Origin: Parenemella sanctibonifatiensis
GTDB lineage: Bacteria > Actinomycetota > Actinomycetes > Propionibacteriales > Propionibacteriaceae
Direction of reading: 5' to 3'
Assembly: GCF_002250565.1 (NCBI RefSeq)
Contig: NZ_NMVJ01000010.1
Location: forward strand, 62,001-126,000
Length of the DNA: 64,000 nucleotides
The notes beneath the pieces were generated by a model. It was not told the DNA's origin and made no database searches. It saw only the letters and a list, made by a program, of their open reading frames with translations. Both the position numbers and the translations under genes were made by a program. Position 1 is the stretch's first letter. Each line of letters begins with the position of its first letter. Of the stretch, positions 25,604 through 41,292 are shown one piece after another.

Positions 25604-25665
25604 CAACCTCTTGGTGGCACCCAACACCGCTGAGCCGCGTCCGCGCGGCCCTCGGAGCCACCGGA

Positions 25666-25738
25666 AGGGCAATAGCTCAACTGGCAGAGCATCGGTCTCC
25701 AAAACCGAAGGTTGGGGGTTCGAGTCCCTCTTGCCCTG
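25666..25738 (+). tRNA. tRNA-Trp (CCA)
   Basis: 73 nt; AGGGCAA pairs with TTGCCCT, anticodon loop CTCCAAA (anticodon CCA at 25699-25701), T-loop TTCGAGT. Discriminator G, no encoded CCA. Conserved position immediately before secE. Confidence 0.97.
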
Positions 25739-25820
25739 CGACGCACGTCGTTGAGGCGCCCGCCGCGCCGGCGCGGCGGCAGCCGTCGCCAGCATGCAGC
25801 CGAAACAGCGAAGGAACGAC

Positions 25821-26396
25821 GTGGCAGACCAGGAGCGCAGGCCCAAGCGGGCTTCGGATGATCCTGCAGACGACGACGCCGTCCGTGATGACCCTGCTGA
25901 TGAGGCCGATGAGCTGGCGGACGATGAGCTGGTGGAGGACGAGTCGGACGTCGATGCTGATCCGGATGAGGTTGAGGTCGAAGACATCGACGATCCGGAC
26001 GCCGAGGAACTGACCGAGGACGAGCCCTACGGCGAAGGTGTGGACATCGACCGCGCCCAGCTGGAGGACGCCGAGGCCGAGGTCGCCGAGTTGGACGAGG
26101 TTGACCTCGACAAGGACGACGACTCCGAAGACGAGGACGAGGACGAGGACGAGGCTCCCGCCTCGAAGCGTCCCGTCCGCAAGGAGATCGCCACCACCGA
26201 CGATGATCTCGGCGGGAAGGGCCCGGTTGCCTTCGTCAAGGGCTCGGTTGTCGAATTGCGTAAGGTGGTCTGGCCCACCGGCACCGAGTTGCGCCAGTAC
26301 TTCATCGGCGTTCTGGTCTTCGTGGTGTTCATCATCGCTTTGGTGAGCCTGCTGGACTTCGCCCTGGGCACCGCGCTGCTCGAGCTGCTGGGCTGA
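25821..26396 (+). CDS. secE: preprotein translocase subunit SecE with long acidic N-terminus
   Basis: A 191-residue protein; most bacterial SecE are 60-130. Residues about 1-120 are strongly acidic and low-complexity (DDELVEDESDVDADPDEVEVED, DKDDDSEDEDEDEDE). Residues about 135-190 are the conserved core: GPVAFVKGSVVELRKVVWPTGTEL, then a single membrane helix (YFIGVLVFVVFIIALVSLLDF). A GTG at 25821 preceded by AAGGA is preferred over ATG 25794, which lacks an RBS. It is followed by nusG after 30 bp, as usual. Confidence 0.93.
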   Translation: MADQERRPKRASDDPADDDAVRDDPADEADELADDELVEDESDVDADPDEVEVEDIDDPDAEELTEDEPYGEGVDIDRAQLEDAEAEVAELDEVDLDKDDDSEDEDEDEDEAPASKRPVRKEIATTDDDLGGKGPVAFVKGSVVELRKVVWPTGTELRQYFIGVLVFVVFIIALVSLLDFALGTALLELLG

Positions 26397-26426
26397 TGCG
26401 AGCCCACATCAACGAAAAGGAACATC

Positions 26427-27257
26427 GTGTCTGAGAACGAACAAGCCGAGGTCGACCTGACCTCCGGCGACCCGACCGACGACATCGAGATCGACCTCGG
26501 TGACTTCAGTGCCGAGTCCGGCGACAGTGACGATGTCGAGATCGATCTGGGCCAGTTGGGTGAGGAGTCCGATTCAGCCGATGACGACATCGACCTCGGT
26601 GATGACGAGGACGAGACTGACGGGGCCGCCGAGGACGAGCAGGCCGCTCGGGAGGAGGCTGCTCTCGAGGAACTGCGCGAGGAGCTGCGGTCCAAGCCCG
26701 GTGACTGGTTCGTGCTCCACACCTACTCCGGCATGGAGAACCGGGTGAAGCAGAACTTGGACAACCGGATCGTGTCGCTTCAGCTCGAGGATGACGTCTT
26801 CGAGGTGGTCGTCCCCACTGAGACCGTCACCGAGATCCGCAAGGGACAGAAGAAGAACGTCACCCGCACCGTGCTGCCCGGCTATGTGCTGGTCCGGATG
26901 TACTGGACCGACAAGGCCCGGGTCGGCGTACGTGGCACCCCCTCGGTCACCGGCTTCGTCGCCGGCGGCGAGGATCCGATCCCGCTCAGCCTCGATGAGG
27001 TCGAGCGGATGCTGGCCCCCTCGGTGCTGTCGGCCCTGGAGCCGGTGGCATCGTCCAAGCCGAAGCGTCAGGCCATCGAGGTCGCCGACTTCGAGGTGGG
27101 CGACTCCGTCGAGGTCATCGACGGTCCCTTCGCTGGCGTCCAGGCGAGCATCACCGAAATCAACGCCAACAGCCAACGCATCAAGGCGCTGGTCGAGATC
27201 CTCGGCCGGTCCACCCCGGTCGACCTGACGTTCAGCCAGGTGCAGAAGGCCATCTGA
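26427..27257 (+). CDS. nusG: transcription termination/antitermination protein NusG
   Basis: A 276-residue protein with GTG start after AAAGGAAC. Residues 1-80 are acidic ([32 protein letters not shown]), an extension seen in Actinobacteria but here unusually repetitive (repeats of EIDLG). The NGN domain starts at [18 protein letters not shown]. The KOW domain is near 220-275 ([21 protein letters not shown]). It couples RNA polymerase to Rho and the ribosome. Confidence 0.97.
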   Translation: MSENEQAEVDLTSGDPTDDIEIDLGDFSAESGDSDDVEIDLGQLGEESDSADDDIDLGDDEDETDGAAEDEQAAREEAALEELREELRSKPGDWFVLHTYSGMENRVKQNLDNRIVSLQLEDDVFEVVVPTETVTEIRKGQKKNVTRTVLPGYVLVRMYWTDKARVGVRGTPSVTGFVAGGEDPIPLSLDEVERMLAPSVLSALEPVASSKPKRQAIEVADFEVGDSVEVIDGPFAGVQASITEINANSQRIKALVEILGRSTPVDLTFSQVQKAI

Positions 27258-27263
27258 CCGCGA

Positions 27264-27293
27264 TTCTGAGAATCAGATCGGCTGGTCTAGGAT
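27264..27293 (+). promoter_or_regulatory. promoter candidate for rplKA
   Basis: TTCTGA (27264-27269) and TAGGAT (27288-27293), spacer 18 bp. The -10 is good, the -35 weak. A GATTCTGAGAATC palindrome overlaps the -35. Confidence 0.45.
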
Positions 27294-27393
27294 GGAGTGG
27301 TTGTGCGCTCTGCAGGTGGAGCCGCCCGCGTGGCGGCCGATGTGGAGCCGCAATCATTCACCCACAGTGACCCGTTTTACCTAAGGACCCAGA

Positions 27394-27825
27394 ATGCCCC
27401 CCAAGAAGAAGGTTGCCGCGGTCGTCAAGATCGCCCTGAACGCTGGCGCAGCCACTCCCGCGCCGCCGGTCGGTACCGCTCTCGGCCCGCACGGCGTCAA
27501 CATGATGGAGTTCTGCAAGGCGTACAACGCGCAGACCGAGTCGATGCGTGGCAGCGTCATCCCCGTCGAGATCACGATCTTCGAGGACCGCAGCTTCGAG
27601 TTCATCACCAAGACCCCGCCGGCCGCGGACCTGATCCGCAAGGCCGCCGGTGTCAGCAAGGGCTCGGGCGCTCCCAACAAGGACAAGGTCGGCAAGATCA
27701 CCAAGGACCAGGTCCGCGAGATCGCCCAGACCAAGATGCCTGACCTCAACGCGAACGACGTTGATGCCGCCATGAAGGTCGTCGAGGGCACTGCCCGCTC
27801 GATGGGCGTGACCGTCCAGGGCTGA
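27394..27825 (+). CDS. rplK: 50S ribosomal protein L11
   Basis: A 143-residue protein, [27 protein letters not shown], with [17 protein letters not shown] and the C-terminal RNA-binding domain [15 protein letters not shown]...[10 protein letters not shown]-like tail. It contacts 23S rRNA at the GTPase centre. Length is standard. AAGGACC precedes the start. Confidence 0.98.
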   Translation: MPPKKKVAAVVKIALNAGAATPAPPVGTALGPHGVNMMEFCKAYNAQTESMRGSVIPVEITIFEDRSFEFITKTPPAADLIRKAAGVSKGSGAPNKDKVGKITKDQVREIAQTKMPDLNANDVDAAMKVVEGTARSMGVTVQG

Positions 27826-27896
27826 CCGCCCGCACCCCGTGGGAGGGCCAAGCGCGGCCCGCACCACATCTGGAACAACACGAAGGAAGTCCAGCC

Positions 27897-28601
27897 ATGA
27901 AGCGCAGCAAGAACTACACCTCCGCCGCCGGGCGGATTGAGGCCGAGAAGGCCTACGCACCGAGTGAGGCCCTCAGCCTGGTCAAGGGCGGCGCCTCCGC
28001 GAAGTTCGACGAGACCGTCGACGTCGCGATCCGTCTCGGTGTTGATCCCCGTAAGGCGGACCAGATGGTCCGCGGCACGGTCAACCTGCCGCACGGCACC
28101 GGCAAGACGGCTCGGGTCCTCGTCTTCGCCACCGGTGAGCGTGCCGAGCAGGCGCTGGCCGCAGGCGCCGACGAGGTCGGCTCCGATGATCTGCTCGCCA
28201 AGGTCCAGGAGGGGTACCTGGACTTTGACGCGGTCGTCGCGACGCCCGACATGATGGGCAAGGTCGGCCGACTGGGCCGCGTGCTCGGCCCCCGTGGCCT
28301 GATGCCGAACCCGAAGACCGGCACGGTGACGATGGACGTGGCCAAGGCCGTGTCCGACATCAAGGGCGGCAAGATCGAGTTCCGCGTGGATCGCCACTCC
28401 AACCTCCACTTCGTCGTGGGCAAGGCCAGCTTCTCCCAGGAGGCGCTGGAGGAGAACTACTTCGCTGCTCTCGACGAGGTGCTGCGACTCAAGCCGAGCG
28501 CTTCCAAGGGCAAGTACCTGCGCAAGATCACGGTTTCCTCGACGATGGGCCCCGGCGTCCTGGTCGACGGCAACGTGGTCAAGTCGGAGGCGACCGCCTG
28601 A
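27897..28601 (+). CDS. rplA: 50S ribosomal protein L1
   Basis: A 234-residue protein, [22 protein letters not shown], with [36 protein letters not shown] and [17 protein letters not shown]. Standard length. GAAGGAAG precedes the start. It is directly followed by a terminator and the accessory insert, not by rplJ. Confidence 0.98.
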   Translation: MKRSKNYTSAAGRIEAEKAYAPSEALSLVKGGASAKFDETVDVAIRLGVDPRKADQMVRGTVNLPHGTGKTARVLVFATGERAEQALAAGADEVGSDDLLAKVQEGYLDFDAVVATPDMMGKVGRLGRVLGPRGLMPNPKTGTVTMDVAKAVSDIKGGKIEFRVDRHSNLHFVVGKASFSQEALEENYFAALDEVLRLKPSASKGKYLRKITVSSTMGPGVLVDGNVVKSEATA

Positions 28602-28623
28602 GGCGACACCTGACGCACCTGTG

Positions 28624-28658
28624 AAGCGGGATCGGTCATCAGGACCGGTCCCGCTTTA
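28624..28658 (+). terminator. rplKA terminator
   Basis: AAGCGGGATCGGTC and GACCGGTCCCGCTT form a stem with one bulge, followed by TTACTTG, 22 bp after rplA. Confidence 0.85.
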
Positions 28659-28699
28659 CTTGTGCCAGCAACGTTTCGCCGCTTCGGCGTCCCCCGTGG

Positions 28700-28944
28700 C
28701 GAGCGTGGTGGATGCCTGCTGGATCGTGCTCGGCCGAGGTGAGCACGAGGTCGGGGCGCACCTGCCGGATCACGCGGGCGATGTCCCGGCGCAGCGTCAG
28801 GCCGTGCTCGAGCATCCCGTCGGGGTGGTCGAGATGGCGCAGGTCCTCCACGTCGACCTGTGCGCAGGCGCTGCGCTGCTCCGTCTCGCGCAGCGGCGCG
28901 ACGATCTCGGGCGGCTCCGACAGGTCCAGGCGGTGGGACTGTGC
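28700..28944 (-). pseudogene. remnant of a PIG-L (LmbE-like) deacetylase
   Basis: In frame directly after the stop of the MFS gene the minus strand reads LDLSEPPEIVAPLRETEQR, then VEDLRHLDHPDGMLEHGL and LRRDIARVIRQVRPDLVLT, the middle part of PIG-L-type zinc deacetylases. The N-terminal HPDD metal motif and the C-terminus are missing, and no start fits. It is a truncated remnant; its right end stops at the transporter, its left end near the rplA terminator. Confidence 0.7.
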
Positions 28945-30378
28945 TCAGCCGTCGGTCGCCCCCCGCCGTCCCAGGCGCAGCTGGTCCATGTCCTCCAGCT
29001 CGCGGCCCCTCGTCTCGGGCACCCAGCGCGCCACGAACAGCAGGCTCAGCAGTGCGAAGGCCGCGTACAGGCCGTAGGCGAAGGTCAGGCCGATCTCCGA
29101 GAGCGTCGGGAAGGTCGCCGAGACCGCCCAGTTCGCGCCCCACTGGGCCGCGGCCGCGACCGCGAGGGCCGAGGCGCGGATCCGGTTGGGGAAGATCTCG
29201 CCCAGCAGCACCCAGACCAGCGGGCCCCAGGTGGTGCCGAAGAACATCACGAAGGCGTTGGCGCTGATCAGCGCCACGGTCGACCACGGATCGGGCAGCG
29301 ACACCGACTCCGCCCCGGCCGCCGTCTTCCCGAAGGAGAAGGCCAGCGCCATGAGTCCCAGCGACACCGTCATGCCCGCCGAGCCGACGAGCAGCATGAC
29401 GCGGCGGCCCACCCGGTCCACCAGCAGGATCGCGATGATCGTCGCGACAATGTTCATCACCGAGGTGATGGTGGAGGTCAGCAGCGCCTGCGACTCGTCG
29501 AAGCCGACCGACTGCCACAGCGTGGTCGAGTAGTAGAAGATCACGTTGATGCCCACGAGCTGCTGGAACAGCGACAGCGCGATCCCGAGCCACACGATCG
29601 GCAGCAGCCCGAAGCGGCCGCCGAGCAGGTCCCGCAGGCTCTCCCTGCTCTCCCGCTCCAGGGAGTGGCTGATCTGCTGGATCTTGAGGTTCACGTCGAG
29701 CTCGCCGGTGAAGTCGTAGAGCACCTTCGAGGCCTTGTCCCGCTCGCCCTTCCCGATGAGATAGCGCGGCGACTCCGGCAGGAACAGGGCCATCACGCCG
29801 TATACCGCGGCGGGCACGGCCTCGATCATGAACATCCAGCGCCAGGCGGCGACCCCGAACCAGTGGGACTCCGCGGCGCCGCCGGCGGTGTTCGCGATCA
29901 CCGCATTGGACAGCAGCGCCGCGAAGATGCCCAGCACGATCGCGAGCTGCTGCAGCGAGCCGAGGCGCCCGCGGTATCTCGCGGGTGCGACCTCGGCGAT
30001 GTACGCCGGGGCGATGACGCTCGCGGCGCCGACGCCGAGCCCGCCCACGACGCGCCACACGATCAGGTCCCACACCCCGAAGGCGAGGCCCGAGCCGATC
30101 GCGGAGACGAAGAACAGGATCGCGGCGATGACCATCACCGGGATGCGGCCGAAGCGGTTGGCGAGGGAGCCCGCGAACCAGGCGCCCACGGCGCACCCGA
30201 GCAGCGCGGAGGAGACGGCGAAGCCGGTCAGGCCCGCCCCGAGCGAGAACTCCGCGGAGAGGGCACCGACCGCGCCGTTGATCACCGAGGTGTCGAAGCC
30301 GAACAGGAAGCCGCCGACGGCCGCGGCGATGCTGATCCCGACCACCTTCGGGTTGAGGGTCTGTGCGGGTGCGCTCAT
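28945..30378 (-). CDS. sugar-porter-family MFS transporter
   Basis: A 477-residue membrane protein with twelve hydrophobic helices. Motifs of the sugar porter family: GFLFGFDTSVINGAVG in TM1, ANRFGRIPVMVIAAI after TM2, AEVAPARYRGRLGSLQQL after TM4, PESPRYLIGKGE before the central loop, QQLVGINVIFYYS in TM7, DRVGRRVMLLVGS, and VPETRGRELEDMD at the C-terminus. The ATG at 30378 (AGGAG 9 nt upstream) is preferred over 30387. It is probably a sugar:proton symporter; the substrate is unknown. It is the only intact gene in the insert between rplA and rplJ apart from the RlpA-like gene. Confidence 0.93.
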   Translation of the reverse strand: MSAPAQTLNPKVVGISIAAAVGGFLFGFDTSVINGAVGALSAEFSLGAGLTGFAVSSALLGCAVGAWFAGSLANRFGRIPVMVIAAILFFVSAIGSGLAFGVWDLIVWRVVGGLGVGAASVIAPAYIAEVAPARYRGRLGSLQQLAIVLGIFAALLSNAVIANTAGGAAESHWFGVAAWRWMFMIEAVPAAVYGVMALFLPESPRYLIGKGERDKASKVLYDFTGELDVNLKIQQISHSLERESRESLRDLLGGRFGLLPIVWLGIALSLFQQLVGINVIFYYSTTLWQSVGFDESQALLTSTITSVMNIVATIIAILLVDRVGRRVMLLVGSAGMTVSLGLMALAFSFGKTAAGAESVSLPDPWSTVALISANAFVMFFGTTWGPLVWVLLGEIFPNRIRASALAVAAAAQWGANWAVSATFPTLSEIGLTFAYGLYAAFALLSLLFVARWVPETRGRELEDMDQLRLGRRGATDG

Positions 30379-30463
30379 GGGGACCATCTCCTCGGGTCGG
30401 CGTCAGATGCGTCGTCCACGTGCCGGTCACCGTACACCCCCGGGGACGGGCGAGGACTGCAGC

Positions 30464-30996
30464 TCACCCGCTGCGGCGCACCTGCTCCGCGTAGTCGTCG
30501 AGTATCGCCAGGAGGTCGCGGTGCTGCCAGACGCGGTTCCTGGTCCGACCGGTCGCCTCGTGCAGGATCCCGGCCTCGGCGAGCTGGGCGAGGGCGCGCT
30601 GGGCCGACATCGCGGGGACCTCGAGCACGTCCCGCAGATGGGCGGCGGCGACGATCGGCTGCCCGACCAGCAGCGGGAGCACCCGCCAGGCGAGGGCGTG
30701 GCGGCGCAGCCCGGCCAGGTGAGCGCGATCCTCGTCCAGCTGCGCGGAGAGGTCGTCCACCAGTCGGGTCGCGGTCACGGCGGCGAAGCGCCCCGCCCGC
30801 GCGAACTCCTCGACGATCGGCCGGGCGTCGCCCGCGCGCGATAGGCGGTCAGCGCCGCGGTGTACGCCTCCAGATCTGTGAGCAGCCCGGCGGAGACGGG
30901 CGCGGTGGTGCTGGTCAGCCCCTTGCCCGCGAGCATCGCGTGGACCCGCGCTCGGCCCGTGCGGCCGTTCCCGTCGGTGAAGGGGTGCTGTGGCTG
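30464..30996 (-). pseudogene. frameshifted C-terminal part of a Fic-domain protein
   Basis: From 30990 leftward the minus strand reads QHPFTDGNGRTGRARVHAML, the catalytic HPFxDGNGRxGR motif of Fic AMPylation enzymes. Near 30831-30841, in a GCGCGCG run, the frame changes. The other frame continues RPIVEEFARAGRFAAVTATRLVDDL and ends in a winged-helix-like tail (AHLRDVLEVPAMSAQRALAQLAEAGIL) to a stop at 30464. The N-terminal part of the protein is missing: the right side abuts an unrelated plus-strand fragment. A pseudogene by truncation and frameshift. Confidence 0.78.
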
Positions 30997-31203
30997 ATGG
31001 CGCGCAAGACCAGTGAGTTGCCGCTGCTGCTACTGGTCACTGCCCAGCCCGGGACCAGCTGGATCGTGCAGCAACTGATGCTGATGACCCGCCAGCACGG
31101 CGAGCACCTCGCCCTGGCTCCGCTGGATGCCGCGGCGGTTTCCTCGGTGGTCCGGTCAGTGTTGGATGTACTGCTGAGGTGGCACCGCGGCTTCACGGTC
31201 TGA
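30988..31203 (+). pseudogene. fragment of an AAA/LuxR-type ATPase regulator
   Basis: On the plus strand WLMARKTSELPLLLLVTAQPG then LALAPLDAAAVSSVVRSVL resembles the late part of the ATPase domain in LuxR/MalT-like regulators (LARR..LPLLLV.TARP, LAPLD). There is no start, P-loop or HTH, and it stops at 31203. Probably a fossil of the native locus at the edge of the insert. Confidence 0.5.
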
Positions 31204-31207
31204 GCGA

Positions 31208-31993
31208 TCAGTCGAGGACCTGGTATTCCACCTCCAGGACGCCCTGGTTGAGATCGGCGATCTCAGCGAAGGCAGCCCGGGAGAGATCCAGGCACCGACC
31301 GTCGATGTAGGGGCCGCGGTCGTTGATCCGGACCACCACGCTCTTGCCGTTGGAGGGGTTGGCGACCTTCACGCGGGTGTTGAAGGGCAGTTCCTTGTGG
31401 GCAGCGGTCAGGGCGGTCGGGTCGAACCGTTCGCCCGAGGCGGTGGGCTGCGGATCGGAATAGAAGGAAGCACCGCACCGCTGCACCGGCCCGCTGGGCT
31501 CCGGTTCCGGTTCCGGTTCGGGCTGCGGCTCCGGCTCGGGTTCGGGCTGCGGCTCCGGCTCGGGTTCGGGTTCAGGCTCGGGCTGCGGCTCAGGCTCGGG
31601 CTGCGGCTCCGGGGTGGGCAGGCCGTCCTGGATGTCGGCGTCGAGTGCCTTCCACAGGGCCGCGTCCGCGCGACCGGTGACCGACAGGCCGTAACGTTCC
31701 TGGGCGGTGCGGACGGCGGCGGTGGTCTGTTCGAGGTAGTTGCCGGTGTCGGGCACGGTGATCCCGACCGTGCTCAGCCACTGCTGCAGGCGCACCACAT
31801 CCGGGCCCCGATCGCCCTGCTGCAGCGGCGGGTCGACCCGCTCCGAGGAGCCGCACAACACCCCGCTGGTGTCGCAGTCCAGGGCGGTGACGGCGGCGTA
31901 CGCCTGACTCGGCATCACCAGAGCGGTGCCGAGAGCGATGGCGATGGCGCCGCGGCCCAGGACGGACCGGGCCCGGGAAGTCCATGCGGACAT
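31208..31993 (-). CDS. exported RlpA-like protein with peptidoglycan-binding domain and PE-rich linker
   Basis: A 261-residue protein; the start at 31993 is set by AAGGAG 4 nt upstream. Residues 1-33 are a signal peptide ([21 protein letters not shown]). Residues about 55-115 are a PG_binding_1 domain ([42 protein letters not shown]). A linker of PEPQPE repeats covers about 125-170. The C-terminal double-psi barrel reads [39 protein letters not shown] and [20 protein letters not shown], the RlpA fold with its catalytic Asp. It probably acts on the cell wall at septa or remodelling sites. It is convergent with the fragment to its left. Confidence 0.88.
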   Translation of the reverse strand: MSAWTSRARSVLGRGAIAIALGTALVMPSQAYAAVTALDCDTSGVLCGSSERVDPPLQQGDRGPDVVRLQQWLSTVGITVPDTGNYLEQTTAAVRTAQERYGLSVTGRADAALWKALDADIQDGLPTPEPQPEPEPQPEPEPEPEPEPQPEPEPEPQPEPEPEPEPSGPVQRCGASFYSDPQPTASGERFDPTALTAAHKELPFNTRVKVANPSNGKSVVVRINDRGPYIDGRCLDLSRAAFAEIADLNQGVLEVEYQVLD

Positions 31994-32123
31994 GGTGCTC
32001 CTTGCGGTGGGGAAGTACGTGCAGATCGAGCAAGCTGACCGAATCACACCCGCGGCAGGCTGGCAATCGGGGTGTTGACCTCGGGTTGAGGCTGCGGGCT
32101 GACGATTCGGAACAGCGTCGATT

Positions 32124-32152
32124 TGGCGTACGCCCCGACCTCGCGTAGAGTT
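32124..32152 (+). promoter_or_regulatory. rplJL promoter
   Basis: TTGGCG (32124-32129) and TAGAGT (32147-32152) with 17-bp spacing, directly before the L10 leader. Confidence 0.6.
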
Positions 32153-32154
32153 CG

Positions 32155-32304
32155 TGGCTGCCGAAGACCGCTGGTTGGTCCCTGGACCCCAAGTGCTTCA
32201 GCCCCGCGTGAGTGGGGCGGACGTGGCCCGCGCAGGTTGAACTGGAATGGTGGCACGACTCAGTCGTGTTCCTGCCCCGTGCTCCTGTGCATGGGGCTTT
32301 TTTT
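32155..32304 (+). promoter_or_regulatory. ribosomal protein L10 leader (autoregulatory)
   Basis: This 150-nt leader has CCGAAGACCGCTGGTTGGTC, the kind of conserved 5' segment bound by the L10-L12 complex, several stems including CACGACT/AGTCGTG at 32253-32268, and a terminator hairpin at its end. In known L10 leaders, bound L10(L12)4 controls attenuation of rplJL. The class is inferred from position and structure, not from a covariance search. Confidence 0.65.
32274..32304 (+). terminator. attenuator in the L10 leader
   Basis: GCCCC (32274-32278) pairs with GGGGC (32293-32297) with inner TGC/GCA pairing, followed by TTTTTTT. A strong intrinsic terminator upstream of rplJ. Confidence 0.85.
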
Positions 32305-32366
32305 GATGTCCGGGAACTTCCCAGCAGTCTTCGGCGGTTACTGCACAGAAGTGGGAAGGAGACCCC

Positions 32367-32987
32367 ATGGCGAGCCCGGATCGGGTGGCCGCGGTGGCAG
32401 AGCTGAAGGAACGCTTCAGCAATTCTGACGCCGTCGTGCTCACCAATTACCGCGGTCTGTCGGTGGCCGAGCTGAAGCAACTTCGGCGCGACCTCGGACA
32501 GCACGCCACCTATGCCGTGACGAAGAACACTCTGACCAAGATCGCGGCCAAGGAAGCCGGTATCGAGGGACTGGATGACCAGCTCCTCGGGCCGACCGCC
32601 ATCGCGTTCATCACCGGTGACGTTGCCAGCGTCGCCAAGGGTCTGAAGAACTTCGCCAAGGACAACCCGCTCCTGGAACTCAAGGGCGGATACATGGACG
32701 GGCGCGTCCTCGACGCTTCCGAGGTCAGCAAGCTTGCTGATCTCGAGTCGCGTGAGGTCCTCCTGGCCAAGCTGGCCGGCGGCATGCAGGGGTCCCTGCA
32801 GAAGGCCGTTCAGCTGTTCAACGCGCCGCTGGCGCAGGCTGCGCGCGCCCTCGGTGCGCTGCAGGCCAAGGCCGAGGCCGACCCCTCCGCCCTTGCCGGT
32901 GCTGGCAGCACCGACCAGGACACCACCGATGCAGCTGCTGCTGCGAACACCGACGACGCGGCCGACGCGGCCGACGCTGCAAACTGA
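32367..32987 (+). CDS. rplJ: 50S ribosomal protein L10
   Basis: A 206-residue protein with [51 protein letters not shown] and GPTAIAF. The C-terminal tail is Ala/Asp-rich ([20 protein letters not shown]), longer than in most bacteria. L10 anchors L12 dimers on the stalk and regulates its own operon. AGGAGA precedes the ATG. Confidence 0.98.
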   Translation: MASPDRVAAVAELKERFSNSDAVVLTNYRGLSVAELKQLRRDLGQHATYAVTKNTLTKIAAKEAGIEGLDDQLLGPTAIAFITGDVASVAKGLKNFAKDNPLLELKGGYMDGRVLDASEVSKLADLESREVLLAKLAGGMQGSLQKAVQLFNAPLAQAARALGALQAKAEADPSALAGAGSTDQDTTDAAAAANTDDAADAADAAN

Positions 32988-33002
32988 GGAAGGACCACCA
33001 CC

Positions 33003-33398
33003 ATGGCAAAGCTCACCACCGAAGAACTCCTTGAGGCCTTCAAGGAAATGACCCTCATCGAGCTCTCCGAGTTCGTGAAGACCTTCGAGGAGACCTTCGA
33101 CGTCACCGCCGCCGCTCCGGTCGCGGTTGCCGCTGCTCCGGGCGCTGCTGCGGCCGGCGGCGAGGGCGACGCTGCTGACGCTGGCAGCGACGAGGTCGAC
33201 GTGATCCTCGAGTCCGCTGGCGACAAGAAGATCCAGGTCATCAAGGAGGTTCGCGCGCTCACCAGCCTCGGCCTCAAGGAGGCCAAGGACCTCGTCGAGG
33301 GCGCCCCCAAGGCCGTCCTCGAGGGCGTCAAGAAGGAAGACGCCGAGGCTGCCAAGGAGAAGCTCGAGGCTGCCGGCGGCAAGGTCAGCTTCAAGTGA
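33003..33398 (+). CDS. rplL: 50S ribosomal protein L7/L12
   Basis: A 131-residue protein with an N-terminal dimer domain ([21 protein letters not shown]), an Ala/Gly-rich hinge with an acidic stretch ([16 protein letters not shown]), and the C-terminal domain ([22 protein letters not shown]). It recruits translational GTPases. It starts 15 bp after rplJ with AGGAAGG. Confidence 0.98.
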   Translation: MAKLTTEELLEAFKEMTLIELSEFVKTFEETFDVTAAAPVAVAAAPGAAAAGGEGDAADAGSDEVDVILESAGDKKIQVIKEVRALTSLGLKEAKDLVEGAPKAVLEGVKKEDAEAAKEKLEAAGGKVSFK

Positions 33399-33432
33399 TC
33401 TGATCCCCGCCAGGGATTCACCCAGCTGTACG

Positions 33433-33463
33433 CGTGGCGGTCACCCTTGGGGTGGCCGCCACG
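33433..33463 (+). terminator. rplJL terminator
   Basis: CGTGGCGG-CACCC and GGGTG-CCGCCACG form a 13-bp stem with one mismatch, 35 bp after rplL. No strong T-run. Confidence 0.7.
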
Positions 33464-33608
33464 TCTGCGTCTCCGTGCTGTCCCGATGGCAGCGACGTGC
33501 CGGCGCGCACCTGCTGGACAAGGGTGACAGGTCCGGTATCGTGGGTCCCGTTCGGCAGTGACGCCGGAGCCGGCGACGCGTCGGCGAGTGTCGCGATCCG
33601 TGACCCAC

Positions 33609-33637
33609 TTGCGTTGCGTGCACCCAATCACTATGCT
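33609..33637 (+). promoter_or_regulatory. rpoBC promoter
   Basis: TTGCGT (33609-33614) and TATGCT (33632-33637) with exactly 17 bp. A start near 33644 gives a leader of about 90 nt that includes a perfect hairpin CCCGTGTC-TT-GACACGGG (33665-33682). The rest of the 337-bp gap holds only the rplJL terminator. Confidence 0.7.
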
Positions 33638-33735
33638 AAGTATTTGCCCCACGCTCGTCGACGCCCCGTGTCTTGACACGGGCCGTTCCGCCTGCAATGA
33701 ACCGCCTCGCAAGCGGTGCTTGGAAGGATCGACTC

Positions 33736-37215
<3,480 letters not shown>

Positions 37216-37305
37216 GTCCTGACCCCGCCCTGCCGGTGCGGGTGAGCTCTTCTCGCCCGCTCCGGCGCCGGACTCAGACAGATTCGACAGAAAGAGAAAA
37301 CCACC

Positions 37306-41172
<3,867 letters not shown>

Positions 41173-41200
41173 GGGCGTACCGTCACGAACTGAGGCACCT

Positions 41201-41236
41201 CACGGGCCGGCGTACCAACTGGTACGCCGGCCCGTG
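41201..41236 (+). terminator. rpoBC terminator, long perfect palindrome
   Basis: CACGGGCCGGCGTACCA (41201-41217) and its exact reverse complement (41220-41236), separated by AC, form a very stable hairpin 28 bp after rpoC, followed by CTCGTTCCTG. Confidence 0.85.
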
Positions 41237-41292
41237 CTCGTTCCTGTCCCGCCGTTGCTGTCCGGCGCCCGGGCGCCGGTTAGAGTGTCCGC

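Noticed and set aside
28621-31203. 860-residue plus-strand frame across the insert
   Set aside because: It is antisense to the MFS transporter and the Fic remnant; only its last 70 residues (30988-31203) look like real protein.
33673-33735. ATG start for rpoB at 33673
   Set aside because: Lies in the leader hairpin and has no RBS; the TTG at 33736 has AAGGA and matches known N-termini.
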